A stretch of DNA of 64,000 nucleotides from NCBI RefSeq assembly GCF_032854445.1, contig NC_088295.1, positions 33,345,385-33,409,384 of the forward strand, written 5' to 3'. The position numbers and the translations under genes are program-made. Under the pieces are notes generated by a model. It worked only from the letters and a program-made list of their open reading frames with translations, was not told the DNA's origin and made no database searches. Shown here piece after piece: positions 36,401-48,400 of the stretch. Within the stretch, counting starts at the first letter, position 1, and every line of letters starts with the position of its first letter. This DNA comes from Liolophura sinensis. Its lineage: Eukaryota; Mollusca; Polyplacophora; Chitonida; Chitonidae.

Positions 36401-39400
36401 AATTTGGTTTTTAACTCAGCTAAGTTTCTTAATGAAAAAAGGCAGTGTTGGACTTAAGCCCCAAAGTATTGACTTGCTCTACTTAGAAAACTTTCTGAAA
36501 CTGGGTTTTGAATTCGAAATCAGATCAGTGTTAAGTTTCATGTAAAGAAAGTTAGACGACCTGTCGTTGAGCTTAGCAGTTTTCGTGTTCCCATCATCCT
36601 CAAATCACAGCGCTCCCTCAAAGCGAAAAGATATTTAGTTAAATCATAAAACCCATTCCTACCCAGAGAAATCTTCCCATTACGATCTTTGTCACAAATA
36701 ACATACTGTGTCTTCTGACAGGCTCCCATGAAGAAAGCAGTAGTTGTTTTCAAGTAGACATGACACAAAGAACAAGTAAGAAATTTCATATCGCTAATGA
36801 ATGTTTATGCTTTCTGCGACGTAAGAAGTCTTTGTAGATTGTTTTTATTTTCAGTTTGTTTTATATTCAATATTTGTAGAGAACTCAGATGCACTTGTAA
36901 GTATATGCTGGCCGTAAAAATTGAGCTTCTTTTAAGGAAGTGCCAAGAGCAACTATGTGTGTAAATTGTTTATTTTAATTTGTAACGTTCTAAATTCATT
37001 GACCATATTTCTAATTTCAGATTATCGTGATTACATTTTTGATCAAATCCTTACCATTTTAAGAGGTTTTATATCCATAGTAAACGTATGACAATAACTG
37101 AAAATAGTGATGGGTATAGATTGGTGAAGTGTTTTAAAGGACATACAATCTATCTGACGGTGTAAATCTGTATACATTAACACAACTCTAAATACCCTTC
37201 CCCGCAGGTTTGTGGAACTAATTGCCTATAGAGTGGTGATGGGTACAAAGAAAGTACACCACAGGCAAGTGAGTACACTCTAACTGCAAACATACAGTTC
37301 TGTCCTGATATGGATAAATGAACATGTACTTGTTTTATGTAGGCTGGAGCAAAGGGGGTTATCGCATCGTGTGGACGATCAATCCGGGAGCGTTTTTGAA
37401 ACAAGTTTTGGATAGCTGTGCAGTGACTTTGGTTTGCTGCTTTTCCAACTGCTAGAAGTAGATTCTCCACACATAAACAAACTCCTACTACTAGATTCAC
37501 CATACATACACAAACTGGTTCTACTACATTCTCCATACATAAACTAACTACTACTTCTAGATTCTTCATACATAAACCTCACCCTTGTCTTATAAGTGCA
37601 TACTCTTTCTTACGACACTTATTAAATTAATATGTTTTTTTTTACTTTTTAATAATTTCCTTTTCTTTCTCGCTTGACAGGATCTGGAGAATTTACAGCA
37701 AAATATTGCTGGGCCGAAGCAACAATGCATTCCATGCTGTAAAAAAAAAAGATTTTGAATTCCTGAATGACCTTGTCCATCCCTCCAGTTAACGTGACGT
37801 GAGCATTTAATGGGGAACGGTCGCCCAGACTAGTACCTTCAGGGTGCAGGTTTCCATCGGTCCCCACGGACAAGTCATTCATATGTGCCAATCTGGGGAG
37901 TGTGTTTGACAGGCACCTGAACTCTGCTGTTAGACTGATGACCGCTCCGAAAATATATTGCAGCTTATAATGGAATCAAAAAAAATAGAAGATTCCAAAT
38001 TTTGTGCTCGTGGGGGAAAGTGGGAAAATACTAATGTTGTCCAAACTAGTCAACAAGCATAATAAAAGCTGAAACTGTTTCTGTTGCGTTATCCAACCTT
38101 TTTGTTTTAGGTTAAGTGGCTTTCAGTTGTTCTCATCCAATATAGGATTGTTATACAAAAAGTATCCAGTTTGCCTAGTGAAGATGCACTCACTGCAATG
38201 CACGTCACACGTGCAGAGATAAAATACTTCCAACCTTTTGACAGATTCTAGGCTTCTATTCATAAATTTTAAGTAAATTGCAAAAATATTTTTTGTTAGA
38301 ACGCTGAAATTACACAAATTTAAGACTACCGTGGTTAGTTTGATAATAACTTCAGCCTTTTCGGCAAACGTCACTATCATGAGAAGATGTTTTAGTGACT
38401 TGCCAGAAGTCGATGGTTTAACCCTGGCACTCCTTCACCATTTTAGAAGTGATTTTGTAAGTATGGCATTAAACAACAATCATTCTTAGTAGAGGAATAT
38501 CAACTCGTTAAACTAGTCAACGCAGTGCAGTTATTTACTGATGTGACTACTTCATCGAACTATGTAATCGTTGGACGGACAGTGATGTTCTTAAACTTTC
38601 GTTCAAGTGAAAATTGTTATGGAAGGGAGGACGGGTGGGAGGGGGGTGTGTAATTACACCAAAACGCGAGTGCCATGAAGCTGTCTTTGTAGTGGTTAAC
38701 TTATTAACTTTGATACGATGAGTACTGCGTACACGGCGATCTATTATTGATATACCAAGCACATTTTCTAAAAGAAACAGACATAAACTGATAAATAATT
38801 TTTTCTCAGCCGGTAATAGATTTACAGGGGAATGCCTTTTGTGCACTTATTTGGACAAAAAGCAAATGGTAAAATTATAATAGTAGCGATTGGAAATCAG
38901 GGGTCGCCTAATTTTAAAACCTTTGCACCTTCCCAAAAGTGAAGAGTATTCACAATCATGCACAAATACTCTCATCTTACGCACAGCTAACATTAAATAA
39001 AGTATGCTTTATAACCTCAGATCCTCAACAAATGGTAATTTAGTACGATCCAGACATCTTCGAAGTGTTATAGCCATTGGACCGTGATGTATGTTACATG
39101 TATGCATGTTGTTTAACAACAGGGCGTTTAATCTGCGTATATGCCATAAGGCACTAAGACTTCATAAAATTGTAGTGAGTTGTCTGCTTTCTGTCTGTAT
39201 ATACAATGGAGACCTGTCAAACGGCTGGGAGCAGGACCTTGACGTAATTGTATTGGCGTCAAATGTTTCTTTCCCAACTCATCATGATGACGTTACAATA
39301 GGAACAGATACGTTGTGACATTGTAGACATTGTGCCACAGTCCATTTTTGATGTATCACTGGTTTATCGTCCTGCTTCAGTTATACTATAGTGTCATCTC

Positions 39401-42400
39401 ATGGGATTAAAAGATATAACAACCTCTCCAGTGTGTCCAATGCATTGTATCGTGCATATATTATACTTCAAAAAATTATTCACCTATAATATGAAAATTC
39501 TCCATCTTAGCAATTCGAATTGTATGGTACCCTAATGTGTCTCAGAACTATGAGGCTACATTAAAGCCACCAGTTTTTCTGGAGGCGATAGTTCCAAAAG
39601 AAACTGACAATTCCTGCGTCATTTTTTCTTGTTCCAAAATCTAGCCGAGGTATAGTTCACTCATGTCACCAATCAGGTCGCCGTGAGTTCGTTTTACTCA
39701 TGTTGGCTTCCTCTCTGCAGGTTGCTGCAGACCTTCCAACGCACGGTCGTGAATTTCCGCCAAGCTCCCCTCGGTTCTGTTCGGAGTGTCCTACTGGTTG
39801 TTTTAGTGCACTGTTATGTACAACCCCCTTTGTGATCTGAGAGGACCTCAGTGCCCAGTTAAAGCCTTCCACATCGTAACTTATCGGCCACGACCCTGCA
39901 TGCCTTACAGGAAGGCGGAGGCTATGCCTGACTTCATCCATTGTATATGTCGTGGAATACTTAAAGAAAAGACAACTGTAGACGAAATGTATACATGCAT
40001 CGATAAAACATACCACGAGAAGTTTAAAACGCACAACGTTTTATTTTTGTGATGTCACATGATCGAGATATCGCGGTCCATACGTACATGTAGCACAATG
40101 TCGTACATCACGAAAATCGGAATCGCCTTGCGCTTTGTTTTCAGTTTTAACCGGAAAAGTCGCTTTCGGTGTTAAGGTTGTATGGCCTGTTTTGAGCTTA
40201 TGTGGTGTGTAAAGTTTGGCAGGATTAATTTGTATGGGTTGACTAGTACTCATTCTGGGACTGTTTAGTATGTATGGGTTGAGAAGAGCTAAGTTTGGGC
40301 AGCATACAAAGTGTGGAATAGCTACATAATGATTGCATACATGTTCGGCGTGTTTGGAATTGTGTTTGCACTCTTAATTATCACTGAATGAGAAAACTGA
40401 TTGCATTTTATTAATTCCTAGCTGGCAACCCCTCTTTGCACAAACACGTTTTGACGGACCTAAAGTTAACCTGGAATGAGGCCTCGCAGGCTTGTGATTG
40501 GAATGGGTTGAGACTGGCGATACTAGACACTGAGAAGGAGCAAGAGGAGTACTTAAAAAAGGAGACAAATGATGGGTGAGGGTTGTTGTGTTCACGTGCA
40601 TGTTAATGTTTATTGAATGGGATAAGGGGATACAGCGCTTAATATATTCATTTCAAACCAATGACGTCTAATAAATTTCCATTGCAATCGCTGTAATTGT
40701 TAGTTTTTACCTAATTCTGTTTAAGTTGTGGAGTTTTATGAACAGACAGAATTAAACTTTGATTGATGTAGATTGACAACAGGTCGGATTTCGCCCGTTA
40801 CAAGCTACCATTTTCCCACTGTTATGGTTTTGCTTGCAATGCTGTAGATTTATTAATTTATCCACACAAATATCCTTTAGAGAAAAAATATATATTTCTT
40901 TTAACTTTTGCTTTCTCGAAGAAAAAGACGGAAGAGCAAATTTTATACCAGTACTTAAAGTTTACTGCATGGCTAATACATGTATATGTGTGTAAATATA
41001 ACTTTCTGAAATGTGGAAAAATTATAGATGCTGCAAAGTATTTTTAATGTGAATTCAAAATCAAAACTCAAAATGACAATATGTTTTATATAAATCTTAT
41101 CACCTTCACTTTGATTCCTGAATTGATATTATTTGTACCAACGAAAGTATTATTAAGGCCTAACATTTTTAAAATCAGCACTCCTAGATATAGAAAAAGT
41201 AGAAGTATATATTCTGAAGCATCACAGACGTGGTGTATGTAACTCTATATGTACATATATAAATGGGCATGAGCATGAAGGATTCACACCTGACCCTCTT
41301 GTGATAGAGAAAACTATCTTCATACGTAGCATATATTCACAGGTCAGTGTGTTATAAAGTAGGTGAGCACAAGATGATCAAAATGAATTTGTTTTGAACT
41401 AAGAATATGTACTTGGATTCAAAGCTGTATTTATACCCCATCCATGGGAACACCGACCGTTATCTCAAACATCATGTCCTTTTCAGTCTGTGGATTGGTT
41501 TGTATAGACGTGTAAGAACATTGCAGAGTGATACCAACGGGTTCGGAACTCCAACGTGGGTGAATTGTAACGAGTATTTCCTAAATTCAAGCACAAACCC
41601 GTTTGAAGAGGGCACACCTCCGGTGACTACACATAAATTGTGCGCTCTGATGGTTGGGGGTCATTTTGAATGGCGGGACTGCAGAGAACGTCATGGTTTT
41701 ATATGTGAAGAGGTGACGCGTATAAGTAAGTAACCATAGCTCACTAAAGTAAAAAAAATGTACATGGACTCGACTTAAGCTGTAGTGGTCGTATATTTTA
41801 TTGTATGTAGGCCTGCGCTGAAGTGTGCGTCGATTTAATCGCGAAAAGCGCCAGCCGGCCTCTCTATCATCACAGCAAACGCAGACAACCTGCCTAAAGC
41901 TTGGATTTTTATAGTACCTTAACAGACATGGCTCCAAGTCGGCGAATCTGCAGTGCAGCAGTAAACTGAGGTTCATTCGTGTTAGAACAGGCGATGTCTC
42001 CTTGTTGACTCAATATTTGTATCGCAGTTTTGAGCTTAAAATTCTGTTGGATATATGTGAACTGGAGTTCTGGTATTTAACATAACGGGTTTTACTTAGT
42101 AACTTATCATATGCAAAGCACACGTCATCTTTGTTTTCCACAGCGTCGGTTAATTTTTACCAGAGGTGTGAATCTGAGTGGACGAGTGAATCCAAACGCA
42201 ATAAATCTCTATGGCAACAAAGAAAAAAGTGATATATTGAAAAGAAGTCAAGCTATATGTATGCTAAGTCGGTTAATATTTCAAAATGAAAGTTGTGTAT
42301 CCTTTTGATTTTCAGTAACAAAGGATACCAAGGACCTGCACTGGGATCGGGCTGAAGACTTACGCTCTTGCCCTGATCCTCGAGCTAATTGTCCTAAGTC

Positions 42401-45400
42401 TTTATGCTCAGAAGCAAAAGAGGAAAAGGCAAGTATGTGTCGCATAGATTCACAAGTAGCAATACGCCTACATATCAGATTTATTAATTTTCATGTACTA
42501 GTATACCTCAGTGTTAACTATTTCGTTGTTTCCGTGTGTACGGCTTAATATTCCCTAATGGGGCATGATGTCAACAGGTTAAAACCAGGAAAGGTCTATA
42601 TCTTACTATGGTACATGAAAGAATTACGGTCTTAGGTTGAAGTGTTAAATGATTACTCATTCGAGGCACATAGGAGAGCCTCGAGGAAGCGAGGCGACCA
42701 CATGCCTGTCCATTCCAAATCCTCACAAGTTGGTCACAGTTCATTCAGCATATCAGTTATGCTGGACAAATATTCTGTTATTAGGTGAACCTTTAGGCAA
42801 CCAAAAGCTGCTGTTTAGCAGCGTTATGGCTTGAACAAAGGAGTTCAAACATGTGTAAAGATTCATGATACCTCCTCTGTAGAGCCTCGAATAATGACGT
42901 CATGGCGCTCTCCACGCAGGGCGCCCCTTGCCTAGCAAAAGGTATTCGGCAGAGAAAAAATCAATATTCCCAATTCAAATTTTTTCAGTATATCTTCTAC
43001 GAAAAGAGAAATTAGGCTAGATGACAAGATGTACATAATGGGCCAACAGACTGTTTAAAGTCTAGGGAAAAGGACACATAAGCCCACTGGCCATTTAAAT
43101 AACACGTGCCAGAGCTTCTACAATGATTGAAGAATTTTCCTCTCAAACGATGCATGGCTGATGGGAACCTAGAAACCCCTGGATCCCTGTTCGTTCGTTT
43201 GAATATATTTCACTGCCCAAGTGAAATATTCCTACAACACCCGTCAAACAAATAAATCAATAAATAAGCCTGTCCTACAGTATAATGCTTAAATGGTATT
43301 CCATCGATCTTCCAAACTTTACTACCATTTTGCTATTATTTTATTACCGGGATTGGTCGAGAGAATGTCGAAATAGAATGATTTATATAGCATTGCCTTT
43401 ATATGTGCACACGCTGATCTGCAGTCACTTTTACACCATCTGTGTAAGACCTGAACCTAAACAACGCTAATCACCTTGTTGTATCCGAAAGTCATACATA
43501 TTACATTTTATTTCGGATACAAAAAGGTGGCTACACTTACATGTCCACACCAATTTGAGGCAAGTCCTACTTGTGCAGCTATTTTCCCACTAATTAAGCA
43601 CTTTTATCTCAGTTTTCTGCCATGATTAAATATAGTGACTCATACCTTCGATCGAATTGAACAAAATATCAAAATATAGAAGTCTTTGAATTCGCGACAA
43701 TCGATGGCAGAGAAGAGAAACAATTCATCGATGTTATAAACGTTATATTTGATGTGTGCTTATAAATTCACGTCGAACAATGTTAACCTGTGTTTCTTCG
43801 GAGCAAAACATTTCTCGCCGCTATCTGTTCTCAAAGACATCTGCACTTATTTCTCCATCCCTGTGTATTATCTAACCCATTATACATTAACTATTCTAAC
43901 ATAACTTCAAAACATCCTCACCAAAGTGAAGCAATCGTCATTTGCGTCCTGCCTGTGGAAATATTTTATTTTAAATCAACCTGTTTTTTTTTTCTCCTTT
44001 ACACCAGAATACTGTCAGTCGAAAGTATGCATTCAAAGGCGTACCTATTCGTAGCCCCTCATGCTGTCAACTTACTCGTACCGAACACATTTTCTTTGTG
44101 GCATTCACGGTTTAATTTCACGAGACTGATTTTGTTTTCTGTTTGCCAAGAAAATGACTCCATGCGTGGTCCGTCGGATAGCTCATACCAACATTACCCC
44201 ACTTAAAACATGTGGCCAAGGCATGCCTCTCCAAAGTGAGGCAGTGATATTTGTGGCTTGAGTGGCTACACTGAATGGATATTTTCATAAGTTGTTAAAT
44301 TGCAGTTTAGCAAATATTGAGGCCTTTTCTTCAACGACGATCGATCGGATTACAAGTAAAGAAGGGAGGAAATCCACCCAGTTCGTATACCTTGTGATTC
44401 ATATGTGTTTACGCCGAACTATGTAAAACTCTGCCTCGTCGGAATGAGGCGACCATATTTCTCGCCACTATCTGTACACAAAATCAGCTGCACTTATTTC
44501 TACATGTTTCGCGTTTTACCTGAACCATAATAGACTGCGTACGTTGCATACTCTTATGTACCTGAAACCATCCTCACAAACTAAAGCGAATGTCATTTGC
44601 GCCCTGCCTAGGGAAATATAGTGAATACTTTATTTTAAAATCAACCTGTTTTTTTTTTCTGAACACTGAATACTGTCAGTGGAAAGTATCCATTGAAAGG
44701 TGTTCTCGTTCGGAGCTCCCACATGCCCCGAAGGCTGTCGGTTTACACGATCCAAAATAAAAATCTAGCAGCACATTTTATGGTAAACATTTCACCAGGC
44801 TGATGTCGTTTTTTGCGTGATCCGTCGGATATCTCATGACAACATTACCGCACTTAAAACATGTGGCCAAAGCATGACTCACTAAAGTTAGGCGGTGTAA
44901 TTTGTGGCCTGAGTGGCTACACTGGATGGCCACATTCCCAATAAAGCGATTTCCTCTCATATTTCTGGCACCATTCTGTACTTTGAGAAGGAAGACAAAT
45001 TCTGTCATGCCTGCTAATTACAATCAGTTACCAAAGTAATGACCTAATTAGTTTATAGCGTGTATTCTATGTAAAACTGTGTTCTGATTTTTCATGTATC
45101 GAGCTCAAGTTTGGCATACACATAAACCACAAGGACACAGGGAGGGTGGGGGTGTTCTATCATTGATGCCCTGTCAACATAAATTGCCAAATTCATTACT
45201 TTGTCACCATTGTATATTATTTATTTCACTTTTGATGCCATACACAAGAATTTTTTTACTTATGTGAGGCCATCCTTAAAAAATTATTGGGATTATCAAA
45301 CCCAATTTATTCAGAAAAAATATGATAGGTTGGTAGGGATTTTTTTCTTTTCTTTTGTCCAGTGAGAATGATAGGGATTTCAAAGTTAGCATTGGGAAAA

Positions 45401-48400
45401 AAAGTTTAAAAAAATTATGTCAAAAACCTCATAAATATTGTTAAGTAGGATCTTATTATTTTTTTTTTTGGAAGGGTTGGTTGGGTGATCCCCTACAAAC
45501 ATAATTTTGCGGATGGCCTGATGTCGGTCAGTTTTTAGGTGAAGAAAATTGGAGTGCGTGGGGTGAACCAACAAAATTTGGCGAGATGCAGACAAACTTT
45601 CTCACACAATGTTGGTATGAGATATACTGCGGACCACGGTAAGGTCACTTCCTTGACAAGCAGAAAACAACAGCAGTCTCGTGACATATTTATCATAAAC
45701 CGTGAATGTCACAAAGAAAATGTGTTGCCAGCTATTTACTTTGATGCGTGTAAGTTGATAGCCTTGCGTGTAGGGGCTACGAATAGAAACGCCTTTCATT
45801 GGATCTTTTTAACCTACAGTTTTCTGATGTGTGAAAGAAAACAAAAACACGTTCAGTTCAAAGAAAATAATTAACATATTTCCCCAGTGAAGGTAGCAAA
45901 TAGCATTCGGCTCACTTTGTTAAGGGTAGTTTCAAGCAACTTAAGAGAAGCTAGCGCATTATGGCTCAGGTAACACGAGGATATGTAGAAATGAGTACAG
46001 ATGATTTTGTGCACAGATAGTGGCGAGAAGTATGTTCGTTTGGTCCGGTCGAGTCACAGTTTTCCATTGTTATGTACTTAGAATAGTTTTATACATGTAA
46101 CTAAATATGATGTTTATGTTATACACAAGTGATGAATGGCGCTGATATTTGATACTTATGAGTGTTATAGTATCTGCATGTAGGTACTATAAAGCGATCT
46201 AAGCTCAGTGTTAACTTTGAAGTTCGCTTTGAATGTCGCGGCTATAGAATGTAAAAGTGGCGTTCAGTTAATATTTATGCAAATCACAGGACTTGCTCTT
46301 TTTGTGGAGAAATGGGTACTCCTTCTAAGATAATTCCTTATCTCCAAACGAGCCTGTATATAAAATATGGTGCTTTATTTTAAGTCAATCACAATCTCGA
46401 CCAGCAGTCACCGGATTGCAACATTAGTTGTTTAATTTGTAATAATATAGGCATATTTCAGTGGAAATATTCGAATATACATGTAGGTGTTCAAATGCCT
46501 CTTATAGGCCTACAGCTATAAAACACATTTGGTAGTCTGCCACACTTTACAGTATTGTGGCTCTGTTTTAACTCGGGATTATGGAAATTGTGGAAAAAGT
46601 ACTTACTGAGCGAAGGAAAGTATAAATATGTCCTTAACTTTAATGCATATCGCTTGGGACTTGAGTTGAGCTCACGCGAGATAATTTATGCGTGATCGGT
46701 ATTTCTATCACTGTGAGGTGTTTAATAGTCACAACTATCACCGATGGTCTATCTAATAAACATGGAAGGAAAATAATCCTGTTTCTGTTACCTCTGACAT
46801 AGTGTTGAATAGACATATACGTGCACATATGCAGGACTTCACACTAAGACTAACGCAGCAATTCTGAGCAGCATATTTCTTAAATAAATATATATCTGAT
46901 GTTATTTCGGAAATTTAAAATATTTTTACTTACATGCATTTCTGGTCTGTTGGCTGACACAGATCTCTATAGTTGACTCTGTTGGTGACTTGGCGATATG
47001 TGGTCAACCTATGTGGCTTTGGGATGGGCATGTGGCCGCCTCACGTACTCGAGGTACCCTTATCTCAGCCGAGGCCGTCTTTTGCCACAAAGGGGTTGCA
47101 AAAGACAAAACTTAAGTCGGTAACTGACCTAAACAGTTGTTTCATTGATTGGCAAGTCATTCGTTTTATGAAAGAAACCCTTAACTGCTTTAAAGTTGGA
47201 AGTAGTTACATATGTATCACCTCAGCTGCACCAATATAGGCTTGTAAAACTATACATATCGCTAATTCAATGACCCTAAGAAGTTCCAGGAACAACTGTG
47301 CTAAATCATGACCATTGTTTTAGAGCGAATACATCTTGTGTTTATTTCTTTGCGATATTGATCTGGTTTTATATAAAGCTCTGAATGCGTTATATATTAC
47401 ACAGGTGCCGTGAGATAACAGGTTCTAAAAATTAATCGCGTGGCTTGTGACAGGGGATGAGTATGTCTTAAGTATGAAAGCCGGATGCGGCCACTCGCAG
47501 TTTCTTAGCTTTGACTTGACAAAACTTAGGCAGAAAACACGAAAGGGTGATGGTCGAAAACGCAAAAACACGAGTAGCAAATGCATGGCAATAATGCGTC
47601 GACGGTGCTTCCTCATGTGGTGTGCATGAAGTTTGTTGGGACGAACAAAGTTTGGTGGAAATTGACAATCGTTTTTACAGCAACCTGTCAGTATATATCA
47701 TATCATCGTTGTTTGGGTTATCGCCTGCTAAGATAATCCGCATACATTGCACATTTTAGGATGTAAATGTGTATGTTTCCGTAAGCTTTCCATACTGCAT
47801 TGTGAATAAGAATGCTGGGTAACGATGCGATACGCCAAACTGAACAAAAACGGATGATTGTAAAGAATGATTGTAGTGCGATACGCTGAATTGTAGAATA
47901 ACAAAGTGATTAATTGTGAGGTAAAGAATAACGGTACGATTGTGGTGCGATACACCGAATTGTAAGATACGGGAGCGATTTTTGTGCGATACAACGAATT
48001 GTGGAATAATGGGAGCGATCATGATGCGAAACATCGAGTTTAGAGAATAACGGAGCGATTGTGGTGCGATGCACAAATTGTAAAATAACAGAGCTGTTGT
48101 GGCGCAATACACCGAATTGTAGAATAACGAAGCGATTGTGAAGCCATACTCCAAATATAGAATAACGAGGCGTTTGTGGTGCCTAACCCCGGATTGTAGA
48201 ATGACAGAGCAATTTTGGTGTCAGACGCCGAATTGTAGAAGAAGGACGCGATTGTGTTGCAATACCCCGAGTAGAATATCAGATATAGAGCGACTGTAAT
48301 GCGATATACCGAATAACTGATCGATTGTAGTGCTACACGTCGAATTGTAGAATAACAAAACGGTTCTGGTGTTATTCTAGACATTTAAATTAGCGAAGCG

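Noticed and set aside
43790-44206. 138-codon forward open frame
   Set aside because: Lies in a direct duplication whose second unit does not keep the frame; no domain.
46963-47115. GC-richer open segment after an acceptor-like 'gctgacacag'
   Set aside because: Stops in the phases supplied by the lectin exons, and no donor in frame.
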